Positions 11,071 through 23,960 are shown, counted from the stretch's first letter. The stretch: DNA of 64,000 bases from Aquatica leii (GCA_035610365.1 CM069432.1:78186520-78250519); one strand, 5' to 3'. A program made the numbers and translations. Notes: generated by a model from the letters alone, not told the origin.

Positions 11071-14000
11071 ATATCTGTACCCCAGAAGAAAAGTGTATTA
11101 AGTCACAAAACCTATATTTTACAGGAGAGCAATTTAAAGTTTTTATATCTATCAAATTTTAAGTAAACGTTATGTGGTTTTTTTTTAATGTGTAATATTG
11201 TCTATTCTTTCAAGTCCATTAAACTTTGTATAGTTATTTCCAAATTTGAATACCTAAATTAGAAAAAAAAGGAGTTAGTATAGTTGTATTTTTAGGAAGA
11301 AGTATCCGATTTGGATCTAATATAGCAGCATGCGGCGGTTATTAGGATTTAATACAATAAAATAAAAAAAAAACAAACAAAAAAATAATATTGAAAACAA
11401 AATAAAATTTATTTAACGCACCTATAAAAATAAATCGAAATTAAATTCAAAGTATTCGTTACAAAATGAAAATTATTCCAGGTATAAATTTAAATTAATC
11501 ATAATCAGTTTCTTCTTCTTCATGGCTTGCTTTGGTGTTTTGATGTACCAAATTTCTGTAGTAATCATAAAATTGTTTTGGTATCCAGCGAAGCAATTTT
11601 TGGAGGTGCTCAAATTTTTTTGTCGATATTGGGTTTAGTCCGCACCTTATTAGGGTAAGTTCCTCCGGAAAAACAATTCGTCTTCCTGTTCTCTTAAGAT
11701 TAGTTTTTGGAATTCTGGACAGTCAAAATCGGTCTTATAATACAATACACCTTTATCGTCAGATCTTACTTGTAAATGTACTATTTGTGAAATAGCAAAA
11801 GCTTCACCAGATTCTGTAGTTTTACGATTAATGAAGGACGATGTGGAACCGCCGTACAATAACTTAAAATCTTTAAAATCCTCTATTTCCAAGTTTTTTA
11901 CTTGAAAAGGATTCTTTGTGCTGCACATCCTGGCTAGTTGTTGCCAATCCCATGGGGTAATTATTTGGAAACCCATAGTCTTCTTTTTTTCTCTTTCGAT
12001 AAGAGAATGACTTGCGTCAACTTCGAGGTGAGTGTGTCCTCTAAGCAAAAATTTATGGTTAATACATTTTAACGTAGGGAAAATTTTTAAAATCCAGAAA
12101 TATGTCATAACCATAACATTATTTCTATTCTGAGAGAGACAATTGTCAGACCAAATAAATATTTCTTCATGTTGTGGTTTAATAGTAGCCAAGGCCCATT
12201 TAAGCATACCGCACGCCATTGCATTTGCGCCTCGACCTGATTTGGATTCATCCCACATCATGCACGTAACCTTTTTGTTTGTAGCATTGTATAAAAAGTA
12301 ATTATACGTCTACAGCTTTAATGAGTAAAAGCTCTGAGAATTAGTTATGGCGGGGGTTGGAAGACACTTTTGCAGATCAACGCAAATCATTATTTGAGTA
12401 ACTGCATTTTGTGAGGCGTTTTCTTTGTCGTTTTTTTATAAGTTGTATCTTTTAGATGCTTCAGACAGGTGTTTTTCATATTCTGTATTTATTGCGTTTT
12501 TACCCTCTGCAGTTTGACTGTCCCGTAAGCTTACTAAGAAAAAGTCACATTTATCGCATGTGTCATTGTCAGGAGGTTTAAATGAAAGATTAAATTCTGT
12601 GTTAAATATTTCACAGTACAACCACTCCTTTGCAATAATGTTTTCTAATAAGTTTACATTCGCTTTTGTATAGATTATACATTTTGGATAAATTTAAATA
12701 AGTTCCTAAATATTTTCTCTTCGATCTTTCTCTGGAGCAATGTGATTCTTCCGCCGGAAACTTCATGATATAACCACGTACACTTTGTCTAACAAGTTCT
12801 GGAACTTTGACATGACGATCATGCCTACCTCTTTCATCAATTGCAATAATACCACCGGCCTGCTTCTTCTTCACAGCTGTAGTTACAAATGTTTGCGAAA
12901 TGTGTAGCGTATTAAGAAATAATGTTTTACATACTGTTGTTATTGTTCCGTTTACTTTAAAGTAATAATGCCTTGTATGTTTCCTAGCATCTCCGCGAAT
13001 TCCTGTTGTAGCTCTCTTTCGACCTATAGGTGCTGCCTTTACATGCGAGGCAACAAATTGTCGCTTGTGGTTTATATCATTTTCAACATCGCAAATCATG
13101 GAATGCATTGCTTGTCTACTTTCTGGAGTTACTTTTTCAAAACATTTTAAATGACACGTTTCTTTGCATGGTGGCCCGACAACTTTAGCTGCTATTGTTT
13201 TGGTTTGAGAAGCAACCTTTCTTTTTCTTGACTTCCCTATAGGATGCTCATTATTGGAACCGATGTTTTTTTTATCTGAAGATTCTTCATCTTCAGATTG
13301 CTGATAAGATGGATCTTTCACACTGTCATCTGAGTCGTCAAAATATGGTACATTTGTAGGTTCTGGCTCGTTTACTTTATCATTATTCAAACCTTCTCTT
13401 GTTTCTTCTATTGCAACAATCGAATCTTGATCTGTAATTAACATCGAATTTCTAGTTCGTTTTTAATTTTTGCATGCAATAAAAATTTCAATAGACGAAT
13501 TTAATTATTTTTTGGAATAATACGTTACCATTTTATTTACAACTATTCTATTGAATTGAGTTTAAAAAAGTGTTTTTTAAATAGATAAGTAATTTTAAAA
13601 AACGAGAATTGGAAACATTTTCTAGATCTTTTTTGCACAAGAGATTTATTTGTATAATTTAATAGATTTTATGAAAAAAATTTGCGTAATAAGATAGTAC
13701 TAAATCCAGTGATTTGAACGTTAATAAGTAAATTATAGATTTAATATTGTTTACAGTTGGTTATTTTTTGCAAAAATAATGATACCCCGACTTTCTAATA
13801 ATATTAATGGGAACCAGAAATTCTACAAATGGGAAACTATAGTGTTCTAAAAGCCTTTGAATAAATATAGCTAAAAACATTTATTTTTAAAATGCTTCTA
13901 ATTTTTAGGATAGAGTTTCTTGTTTCTACAATTATTAACAAATTTAAGCTTACCTGTTGAATTAATTGCTTCTGATAAAAGCCCAAGAATCTTTTTAGAT

Positions 14001-14374
14001 CTCGAACTCATTTTAAACTATAAGTATTTTAATGGTAGGCAGAATAGGTCACAATACAAAAACACGTGCGTATAAGAACGATCACATGGACTTAATACTG
14101 TATTTCACAAAACGTTTACAAAACATAAGGATTTAATACAATACATACTTGCAACTCTTTGGAATAAAACAATTCGAATCACTTAACACTGTCTTACTTT
14201 GGAAGACCGTGTGACCTAATGCTATTTTAACCACGGTAACTCTGCCATTTATCACAATTGGACTTGATACGATATTGCAATGGAAAGAGGAGTTAATATA
14301 GTGCATGGTTACCGAAAAACATATTTTTGCACAAAAGTGGACTTAATACTGTTTTGTTCCGGGGTACAGATATA
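11071..14374. mobile_element. DNA transposon with TIRs, DUF7869-like protein
   Basis: The left end atatctgtaccccagaa (from 11071) is inverted at the right end (ttccggggtacagatat, to 14374), and the match continues inward through a GTATTAAGTC block (11094 and about 14340). The outermost ATAT on each side may be a 4-bp target duplication or part of the repeat; being palindromic it cannot be told apart. Subterminal copies of GGACTTAATACTG-like and GGAGTTARTATAGT-like words occur at both ends (about 11273, 11344, 14089, 14130, 14252, 14289 and 14338). The only gene is the broken one on the - strand. Superfamily not assigned. Confidence 0.75.
11495..14011 (-). pseudogene. DUF7869-like transposon protein, spliced, disabled
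   Basis: Exon 1 is 14011-13954 (MSSRSKKILGLLSEAINST), followed by a 522-bp GT-AG intron and a long exon from 13431. Features in order: an acidic Ser-rich region (about 13300-13400); a CKETCHLKC-type cysteine cluster (about 13150); a CDKCDFF cluster (about 12550); a LQKCLPTPA block (about 12355); MWDESKSGRGANAMACGM (about 12220); a DNCLSQNRNN acidic block (about 12140); and GHTHLEVDASHSLIE (about 12020). I recognise the last blocks from a DUF7869-type family of insect and cnidarian elements with a presumed nuclease fold. Lesions: a frameshift near 12645, in-frame stops at 12436-12438 and near 12302 (a Trp position), and a frameshift near 11650, after which the frame runs to a stop at 11495. 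Dead copy; the family role as transposase is inferred from its place between the inverted repeats. Confidence 0.75.
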
Positions 14375-14511
14375 GATCACAAGTGCTCAATACTCTTTCT
14401 TTATGTATCGTATAACAATACCTAATCGTAAAATTAAAATAAAGTAAAATATAAGTTTATCGGTATACGTTTTTCCTTACATTTACTTCTCACAATAATG
14501 TGCATTAATAG

Positions 14512-14648
14512 TAGTTTACGTAACAAGAGTCGAAAGTAAGAAATAGCATAACGAACGTTATTGCGATGCGAGGCCGCACGGCTGAGCGTTGCATGTGAGT
14601 GAGTTATGCTATGATTCTTTCGACGAGAGTAATGTACATTATTTTTTG
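14512..14648. repeat. Fold-back repeat, MITE-like
   Basis: Two arms of about 35 bp are inverted copies: a GTCGAAAGTAAGAAATAGCA block near 14528 and its reverse complement (gctatgattctttcgacgag) near 14609-14630. A related half-copy (aagcgtcgaaagaataacaaacg) is at about 22775. No coding. Confidence 0.55.
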
Positions 14649-15963
14649 AAAAAATAAAAAAAAATAACAGAAATATGTTGGTACTACATTCATTACTAAA
14701 TCTGTCAAATTTCAAGATTTTTAAAATGATTTTTCCACCTGTCGCATACTCGTTCTAATATATTAATTGACTTTGAACACTTACTTTTATGTGGATCCCT
14801 AGTTTTCATTTTGCCACCCTAGAGCTTTTTTCGTTCATTACGTAACTACACTAACGAATATTGACGTTTGCGATGTTGGCAACACAAAAAAAGTTTTTTC
14901 TTATTTTATAACATGGCAATGTAGCATCAGTATTGAATGCGCTACATCTAATCTTCGGTTTAGATTTAACTACTACAGTTGAAGTGTTGACCACATTAAT
15001 GAATTGGACTTCAGTACAGACAAAAAAAAGTAAATACAAAAACGCAATCATACATGCATATTGCTTACTTACTACATGAGTTGATTTTCTCTTAAACCTA
15101 TTACAACTGCCAGAGTTAATGTTAAGAATTAAGCCTATTCTTAGGCCAATGTTATACAAGGCATTGACTTCAAAAAGTAATTTCATGTAAATAAAAATTT
15201 CGTTATTTAACTGTGACTAAATTAAATAGTTATTTTTTACTTTTTAGTGCAGTTTATTTGATGCATTTTTTTGAAATCGGTTTTTTTGTTAAAAAAAATG
15301 CAATATACTATTTTAGTACTTTTGGAATTACAATTTTTTTAATTTATTAGATAAACTTATAGTCAATTTAGAGCCATAAAACAGCATACTAATAGATAAT
15401 TCAACTTACCGTTTCTGTTTTAAAAATGCTGTGTTATTGTTATTACAAAAGTTACTTTTCTTGTAAATAAATTATTTTCTGCATTTTATTACCATTTTCA
15501 ACACAGTCTATTTTTAGATCATTTTTCTTTCTAGTTAAATGTTTGTTCGTTTTTTCAAATGTATCTTCACTTTTTATAAATGAGTTTGTCTTGTATTTTT
15601 TATGTATTACTAGCAAACTAACTGTATGATTATGGAAATTATTATGTGTTTTATTGTTATGTAATTATGGCGACGACGTGACGACAGAAACTTTTGAACA
15701 TCTATTGGTTATTGTAGGCATTATTTTTTTATCTTTTCGTATCGAGTCTTCTTATTTTGTTATTGTCAAAATCATGACAGATAAATTTTCTAGTATTAGT
15801 CTAAAAATTTAAAAAAAAACAATTTAAAAAAATGTTATCTTTACTTAAAAAATATATACACTTAAATATTTAAATGAACAATATATTCGTTTTTAGCGAA
15901 AACTGTAGAAATAACTTAGAAGAAATAGACATAGGAGCAACAGACATTAGTTATAAATAAGTT

Positions 15964-17933
15964 CTATTTTACTTTTAAGCGTTGATATTTTACCCATATG
16001 TAAGCACTAAACAAACAACTAGACGTTAATAGTGATACAAAAAGAGAAGAACTTAAAACAAATCCTTGAGAAGAAATACAAACATTATCGCGAGATGTGA
16101 GCGTTATTGCAGCTTTTGAATCAATGTCGTTCAAATCTTCTGCTAAAACTACTCTTAACATTTTACCTATTTTCAACGAATCGTCCCGAGTCTCATTTTG
16201 AACCCGCAAATCTCGTCTTCTTCTGCTTGGTTCAATTTGTTGATTAGGTTTAGGACATACTTCGCAATCGGTTTTACATAGATCGACATTGCATTCTATC
16301 AAGAGATCCATTACATCGGGAAACTTAAATGCGTTGAAGAAGGCGTAAGCTATTATAGAAGCTCCTGTGTTACCGGTATTTCTAGTTTTCTGGAAAGCTC
16401 CAAAAATTTTTGGTTTTAAAATGCATCCTTGGTCATCTGTTAACGCAACAACATTTTTTCCAGACGTATCTTTAGCTCTGCAGCTTTTCACTTGAATATC
16501 AAAGCCAGGATCACCAGTTACCGCTATAGCCAATGTCATGACTTCTCCGATTTTAATTAAACCTGTAGCTGTAGGTGCAAACGGTCCTTTTCCTCGTTGT
16601 ATGTCTAATCGGGCCATTGCTGTGTCACCACTAAATGTTACAATTTCTTGATTTAACATATCAACGCTTAGTTCAACATTTAAAACTTTTTTTAAGTTTC
16701 CTTCCCATAAACAACGAACTGCACGGACAGTATCCCATACTTCTTGAATTCCTGGTTCATTTTGCAGAACCAAAACATTTTCTAAATATGATTTACCTTC
16801 AGTATCAAATGCATTAATGAATTCAGTGCCGCAGGAATTTAAACTTACAACAAACGAGTATTTGATTTTATTAGAATTTTCTTTTACGTATATGCATTTT
16901 GGGTTATGATAGAATCCTTTAGAATAGATAATGCCATCGAATTGTCGGTTGAATTCAATATTAATTGTCATCATTTCTTTTGAACATTGTACGTCAAGAG
17001 CGTGAATGTGAGGTGGATGTTTTAGGTCTTCATCGTCTGGAAGTGCTATAGATGTGGTGTGTACCGTATCTGAAGGATAGTGGTCAGTGGTTGGGATGTA
17101 ATGTGGGGATGCAGTAGGAATAGTGTTGTCTTCTGGTTTTGGAGAAGATGGTGAGGTGTAAGAATAGCCAGTAATAGGAGAATCTGTTGGGGATTGAGAT
17201 TGAGTATATGTTGGAGAATGAGTAGGATAACTAGAAGTAAATGGACGGGGACTTGACGTAGAGTAATGAAACTGTGGCATGGTAAAGTGTTCTTCAGTTA
17301 TTACGTGAGGTGCTCCTGTTGTAGGATACTCTGTTTGGGTATACCTATCTGTATAATCTATATTTGGAAATCTTGTTGGGTGCGTGGCAAAACTGGTTGT
17401 TGGATAACCAGTGCTACTACTAGGAAAATTTGTGGCAGGATAACCAGTAGTTGGATGGGGGTAATTAACTGTTGGATAAACGCTAGAAGGGCTTGGGTAA
17501 CCACCAATAGGAAATCCAGTTGTTACACTTGGACGACTTTCTGTTGAATAGATAGTCGTAGGATAATTTATAGTGCTAGGGCCATACGAATAACCACTAG
17601 TTTCTTTTTGTTCTGTTGATATTTCTGTGAATGGGTTTGGTTTAGTTGGAACTGTCGCTGTATATCCAGTTGTGGGTGACGGATACGATGGTTGAGGTTT
17701 TACGGTTTGTGGGTGTCCTGTAAAATCAGGTACACTGACTGGTGGTGTTATCTCATTATGAATAGTGGGGAAACCGTCTGTAAATGGTGGTCGTGGTGTT
17801 ATACTTCCAGCAGCCGGATAACCTACATGTATGTTGTTGTCACCATCTCCAATATTGTCTTCGGGAGTTTGAAAAGGTCTTGGTTTTTGTGTATTTATTG
17901 GTGGTAAATACTCTCTTAATGATCCTTGTCTGA
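15964..17933 (-). CDS. ZP-domain secreted cuticle protein, last exon
   Basis: This exon encodes about 655 residues. After the splice acceptor (tttgcag, 17940-17934) comes a Pro/Thr/Tyr-rich region of about 280 residues with repeated GYP, YPTT and TTGYP words, then a ZP domain starting near IHALDVQCSKEMMTI (about 17010). It has the expected cysteines (VQCSKE, NPKCIY, NSCGTE, VRCLW, KSCRA, QGCILKPKI, IECNVDLCKTDC), a furin-type RRRR site (about 16220), a hydrophobic segment near the end (VLSSSLFVSLLTSSCLFSAY) and a short basic tail, ending at 15964. This is the plan of insect apical-matrix ZP proteins (the dusky/miniature/trynity class): membrane-anchored, cleaved and polymerised in cuticle. 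The exact orthologue is not settled. The + strand frames over this region are shadows. Intact, and clearly a host gene. Confidence 0.9.
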
Positions 17934-18599
17934 CTGCAAAATAATAGTTTGTATTATTATAACTGTAATTAGTAGGTTATTAAGAAAACATTGTTTAGTA
18001 AATTATAAGTCAAGTAAGCAGAAAAGCCATAATATCAATATTAAATTATGTAGTTAAGATATATTTATATTAAAAAATCACTCAGGTTCATGATTGTTTT
18101 TTTAATAAAAAACAAAAACGTAAATAAAAAGTATTATTTATTAGAAGAATTATCTTGCTTATTTCTAAAATTATGAGTATATCGTATAATTATTAGGTAA
18201 TATACAAAATGTACCTGTTCTTTATTTTGAATGAATTATTAGATCTCACGGAATAAATCTTCCTACTGTTTTTACGGTTTTGTAATAATGTATTTTTTTA
18301 AACAATCGGTGATGTAAATTTTATGCTTAATGATTTTTGGTGGAATGTAACAGTATTTAGTTTGAGAACTAAATATACGTATTTGTAACAGTATTGTGAA
18401 AGCACTTTTATAGGTTAACTTTTGATTTCTTAAAATTAGGTGTTTGTTTTTAATATTTTTATTTAAATTAGGAAAATAAAAATAAATATTTTATTATTGT
18501 TTTTAATTCATTTTCAATAACATAAAATAAAAACGCCGTAGTTTCTTCTTAATACTCTTGGAGTGGGTTACCTAGAGTGCGTGCATAATCAAATAGTTG

Positions 18600-19300
18600 T
18601 ATTGTTACTATTTAGGAATTGTCAAGATGGCAGATCAAATCATTATTTCGTTCCGCAGCGCATAATAATTAGATTTCTTGTGAATAAGGATGTCAAACCA
18701 AGTGATGTTTTAAAAAGACAATATAGAGAATTCTTCAGAATAAAAATGTAGGTGTTTGAATAGTGCAAGAAGCTTAAGGAGAAGCAGAACGGTCTAACGT
18801 TTGCCGCACGTGGGACGTCTGAAAACTTCAGCAACACAAACCATCATTGACCTGATGAACGACCTTGTTTCTGATAATTTCTGTTTTTGAAATGTCACAA
18901 ACAGTACAAAATAGTGTTGTTAGCGTCTAGGAAAGTATCCATAACCTTCTTCATTGCGCAATTTATGGATACCGAGGTTGCTAATTATCGTACACAAACA
19001 GCAACACGTTAAAGTCTGTACTGAGCATTTCAGGCGATCCCAAGATAAAAGTGTCGATTTTTTAAATTCTTTATTTACTTGCGACAAAACTTGGGTTTAG
19101 CAATTTAGACAGAATTAAAACGTCCCAATGCTTTTAGCTGATAAAGTAATGGCCACCGCTTTTTAAGGACGATAAGAGTGTTTTTTTGTTCAAACTAGAA
19201 TAGTGTTCTGACAAACGTTTTTTAAATGTATAGTTTTTATGAAAATGCATGCTGTTTTGCTTCTTATTATTAAATTTAATTCCGTTGCATACAAACAAAC
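18600..19300 (+). pseudogene. mariner transposase relic
   Basis: Broken translation pieces in order resemble a mariner transposase: an N-terminal helix block IRFLVNKDVKPSDVL (about 18670-18715), a VFE-CKKLKE block (about 18750), RRSQDKSVDF followed by TCDKTWV, the first catalytic Asp region (about 19030-19095), and DKVMATAF-GR (about 19140-19170). Several stops and shifts interrupt it, and the later acidic motifs are not seen. It sits in the large intron of the ZP gene on the opposite strand. No terminal repeats were found. Confidence 0.7.
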
Positions 19301-19319
19301 TTCAATTTTGATTTAGTTG

Positions 19320-20420
19320 ATGCCACTGATTTCAGTGACGACACTTGAATTAATGTGACAATTTTATTCGACATAAACTTTAATTCTCTAATTTATATCA
19401 CCGTTATTTTTTATTGTTAAATAAAAAATATAACATGAATGAAAAACGGTTTTAATGTACATATACTCAAATAAATAGATAGACACAAAAATGAACTTAA
19501 TAAAAATTACAGTTTATTTAAAATATAGCAAAAAAATTAATATTAAATAATAATTTAACATAGTGTTTAAAAAATCTAATTAAAATCTATATATGATTTT
19601 TGTCACATTATAAATGCTGTTTTAAAACACTTCATGCTTTTAACTGTTGGTTGACTTAAAATGATACTCAAATACAAATATACGTTAAAAGTAAAGAAAG
19701 TAACATAATAATTACTGAATCTTCATAAATTAATTTAAATGCTAGTATAATGTTTAGCAACTCACATTTTAAATTATTGATCTAACGTATTAGTTAATAA
19801 TTCTAATCAGTGATCGGCGAAAACGTTTTAAAATTATTCATGAAAATTCAGATCTATAAAATTACTTCCTTTAACTTCAACATATATTTTTATTTAAGTA
19901 GCATTTTAAATCAGCCCACAATGTTATAATCAAAATTTTTCAAAGAATTCAAATTGTAACAAAAATTATCAACACGCACAAAAAATTATTTTATAAATTA
20001 CATATAGAATAAATACAATACAATAACAAGTAAAACGGCGTTCTATAGAAATGCGTATTAAAAGTGAAATTAAATGTTACACTATGCAGAAGATTCAAAG
20101 AAAATTACAATGTTGAGAATCTGTATTTTTCTTATAATAAAGTATTCCGGGTATTATCTATTTTATAAAGTTAACTGCTGATTTATGTATATTATGTTAC
20201 ATTATAAACAATGATACAACTTTTTTATTATGAGATTGAATATTTATATTGGTTCTTAAAATCATTGTAAATGCACTTATACAACGCAAAGTCAATTACG
20301 CAATGGATCTTTAATCTTTTGAGGTCTAATGTACGTGCATTAATAAAGAAAGGCATTCGAAAAGCAATTTGAAGTTTAGTACTTTGTTAACTGTTAGTTT
20401 AGTAATAATAGTTACGAACC
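19320..20420. other. AT-rich intronic DNA, nothing recognised
   Basis: Part of the ZP intron. Very AT-rich, with stop codons in every frame; no repeat structure beyond short A/T runs. Confidence 0.4.
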
Positions 20421-20426
20421 CATTAC

Positions 20427-20547
20427 CGTCTATATTAAACAAAATTCTACATACTTCTTCGACTGTTGTCTGTGTAGACACCTTGGAGCCACTGCAGAAT
20501 GTTTTGTACCATTTGATCTGCACTTGTTTGTCTGGCGACACGCTTTC
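20427..20547 (-). CDS. Orphan exon, possible ubiquitin-like/RA-domain piece
   Basis: A 121-bp block bounded by a good acceptor (ccatctag) and donor (G|GTAATG) codes 40 residues beginning ESVSPDKQVQIKWYKTFCSG and containing TTVEEVCRIL, a pattern seen in Ras-association or other ubiquitin-like folds. Codon composition is less AT-rich than its surroundings. It enters in phase 0 and leaves in phase 1, so it cannot be inserted into the ZP transcript without shifting the frame. If real, it belongs to another - strand gene with exons elsewhere. No neighbour exon was identified. Confidence 0.4.
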
Positions 20548-21453
20548 CTAGATGGATATTTACATTACTCTTCTATTTACACTACATAAAAGCTAAAAGC
20601 TGCATATGTGTATATTACTTAATACATAATACATACAAGCACTTAAAGTTTCTTTACTTTTTGCATATATATACTCAACACCGCAATTAAAATAAAATGT
20701 TTTTATAATACTACTTTTAGTAATTTTATATGCACAGGATGTCTACTGAAATGCTGAAATAATGTTTACTCCTTAAATATTACGTTTAGGGTAAAAAGTT
20801 TTATGTGTTCTATTCAATTAGAAGATTATTATAACAATTCAAAAAAAAACACAAAAAAAAGACGCATACACAAATTAATAAATTATTAAAAAACTATATA
20901 AAAATAATTGGATATACAGTAAACATATTAACAAAAAATTAATTCATTGGGTTATAGTTGAGGGTTTAGTAGTATATCCGTTTTGTCACTGACCGCAATC
21001 TCGAAAGTATTGAGGTAAATTTAACATAAACAACTACAAACAAAATATCGATAACATAAGATACCTAATTGCTACATAAGGCTACTATTTTAATAAATAG
21101 CAGACATATGTATGTAACACCAGCAAACCGAATACAAATGGAAAAGAAGCAATACACAAAGATTTATTAAAGAGACATCAAATTCTAAAAAAGAGGTTAT
21201 GGTTGACGGACCCGAATGAAGATCTGTAAACAATTCATTAATTGGGGTAAGAAAACTAAAAGAATGCTTTCATAAATTGATATAAGAACGATTAAAAAAT
21301 TAAAGGTGAAATAAAAGGTCAGAACAGAATGAATGAAATACTCATACCAAAGATTTTCATAAATTTCATTTACTCCAGACTCCCTGTACATATGAATACG
21401 TATTAACTTTTACTAAAATGTTATTGTAAAAATGATTATTAAGTGATACTTAC

Positions 21454-21569
21454 CATTTTCAATAACATCTCTTTTAATAAATAACGCTTGTCTCTCAGAC
21501 GCTGCTGAAGGTATCGGTAAACAATATATCGCCAGAAGTACAATCAAAAAACTGATGCTAAATTTCATT
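21454..21569 (-). CDS. ZP protein gene, signal-peptide exon
   Basis: The ATG at 21568 opens MKFSISFLIVLLAIYCLPIP, a clear signal peptide with likely cleavage after PSAA or SAAS, then a basic KRDV site. The exon ends AATG|GTAAGT at 21454 with one codon base left over; the exon at 17933 needs two bases to complete a codon, so the two join in frame (694 residues in all) across a 3.5-kb intron. An acceptor (ttttcag) lies one base before the ATG, so at least one 5' untranslated exon exists further up on the - strand. The linkage is inferred from phase, orientation and the missing signal peptide of the ZP exon. Confidence 0.75.
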
Positions 21570-22469
21570 CTGAAAACAAAACAAAACCTTTTTAGTTTTT
21601 TTAATTTATCATATAACAAATGGCGAGTGAAAGTTGAAAAACTTAATTTAGCTTAACGTCACCAAATTGTTTTTCTTACCACACGTTTATTGCATACTTC
21701 ATGTGTGTAATTAGACATTTTGTTTATTTTAATTGCACATTAAGAGTTAGAGTTTAACATGCATTAACAGAACCATTTCCTGTTGTTTACATATTGTGTA
21801 TATTTTAAAAAGAATAAAACGTGAGTGCGCTTAAACACATTTCTATTTAATCTATTTCTCTTTTTAATCTGTTCTAACATAAGTTCCATCTTAGAAATGT
21901 AAAACGGTTCTACGCAAAAAAGAAAATTCATTATAAATATGCAAATTTTATGAATGGGTAATTATTATAGTTTCAAACAGTGATTAAACGTAAAATAATA
22001 GGACGTACAGAATTTCACTGGAAAGTTTGAAAAGATCTATTATTACATCAATTGTTCATTTACATTTTTCTTTTAAAAATGATTTATATCCACGGCAACC
22101 GAATTAATTACTTCAATATTAACACTAGAAAATGTATTAATTAAAAACGAGTTTTGTCTATTATTACCGCAACTTTTTTCAAGCTAAAAGTAATTGAATA
22201 AATGCAGTAATCAAATTAATTATAAAATGACGCTTTTATTTAGATGTTTTGTACTGTGCGAATGCTTGCTTTATTGCAAAGTGCATTTTTTTATTTGTAT
22301 TTTGGCAACATCAAAGTTTTATATGGTCAATGTTAAACGTGCCATTAAAGCAAATAATAATAATAATAATATAATAATAACTATGGTAAACTCTGCGGAA
22401 TAAAGATTCTCATATTTTGGCTATGAGAATCTGTGCAACAACACAAAAATAGTATATTATATACCAGTG

Positions 22470-22565
22470 TCGCGAAAAGTATTATTATAACCTAAACGAG
22501 AAGATTAAATCGCGAGAAGCAAATCGTCGAGGAATATAAGTTGCGTAGGTTATAATAATTTTTCC
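22470..22565. repeat. Short fold-back repeat
   Basis: AAAGTATTATTATAACCTA (about 22477-22495) is inverted as TAGGTTATAATAATTTTT (about 22546-22563) around a loop of about 50 bp rich in CG dinucleotides. MITE-like; no coding. Confidence 0.5.
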
Positions 22566-23039
22566 AACCGTGGTCTATATACAATTTTTTTGACTACTAT
22601 AATTATTAAAACTTTTAAATTAACTGTTACTAAATTAAATTTAAAATTTATGATTTTAATTTTAAATTAGAAATCAGGTTAGGGTCTTCTTTTGTGATTG
22701 TGGCAGTCGTCACTGGTCTAATAAAATTAATTTTGACGTAATTGTGATGTAAAACAATAGTAACTTACTTTAACAAGCGTCGAAAGAATAACAAACGTTA
22801 ATGCAACGCGATTTAGCTGTAGTTAAAAAGGTGCTACTTACTATCATACGTAAAACAATTGTTGCAGTTTTAAATACATCATGTTTTATTACACATTTTT
22901 AATTTTTTTTAATATTGTGACTATAATATCAAAAGCATGAAACTATACAACCGTACTTAGTAAAGTACATACAGGAGAGTCTTTACAAAATTAGCCGCTC
23001 TGGTGCAGAAGTTTTTATGGTCGCCCCTATTTTTAAGTA

Positions 23040-23960
23040 TGTTACATCCTCTCCCTTAGAGATTGATTATATTGACAATATTTTACTGTTATAACGTGTA
23101 TTATAATTTTTAACAAAAATGGCATAAATATATTACTATCTTGCATACCGATATTTCGTAGCACACTGTTTATCTTACATAGTTTTATTAATTTAAGTTT
23201 TGAGAAGCGACGTTCCACAGAGGCAATGAACACAGGCATTGTTAACAACATCCTAAAAGCTATTACTAAATTAGGAAAAAAATTGTACAAATCTTTTTGA
23301 AATATATACAATATTTTAAACTCTCATAGACATTTTTAAAAAGTGGAACATTAAAAATGTGGTGATAGTATAATTTGCAGATCTTTACAAGCATTTAATA
23401 GTTTATTATAATATTATTATTATGATTTTGTATTAATTCTATTCAATCTTCGAGCGCCTTTAAACTGTTCGGTAATGGTTTTTTTTTTATATTCTCACAG
23501 TGCTCATTTCATTTTTGAAAGATGGATTTCCATCAATTTCATCGGCAACTAATTTAGCTTTGTTCAAAATGTAATTCAAAAAATAGTCTGAACGGCATTC
23601 TTTAACAAAATCTTTTAGTTGTGATAAAAACGGTAAAGCAATTTGAATAATTTTAACAAAAATTTTGAACAAACTGAACAAATAAAACTTAAACTTAGAA
23701 TTTTTTTAGCTAAAGCCGCTGCTTCTAGACAACTATCAGCATTTCTAGATGAATTATTATTAATTGTTTCTTAGGCATCGTATATAATTTTTTAATTTGT
23801 TTGCTAATGACTATGAAGCCTCAATACGACTTTCCCAGCAAGTATCGCTTAAAGGTTTTTAAGTTAAAGCATGTATTACAATTATTCAAAATATGTGATT
23901 CAGTCCTTTTATTTAAATATTCCATCATAATATGATCAAATTTTGACATTTTCTGTAACC
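23040..23960 (-). pseudogene. hAT transposase relic, ZMYM1-like
   Basis: Read on the - strand: SKFDHIMMEYL (about 23930), a SDTCWESRIEA-type block (about 23840, a conserved TRWESRI position in ZMYM1-like proteins), a middle part (23681-23487), and the C-terminal dimerisation block FPNLVIAFRMLLTMPVF followed by VERRFSKLKLIK (23275-23180). The last block is a strong hAT signature. Stops and shifts separate the pieces. Probably a degraded autonomous element; ends not found. Confidence 0.75.

Noticed and set aside
14434-15186. - strand frames of 93 and 111 codons
   Set aside because: One covers a fold-back repeat; the other has no motif or splice context.
17266-17907. + strand frames rich in Trp/Cys
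   Set aside because: Shadows of the Pro/Thr/Tyr-rich ZP exon on the opposite strand.
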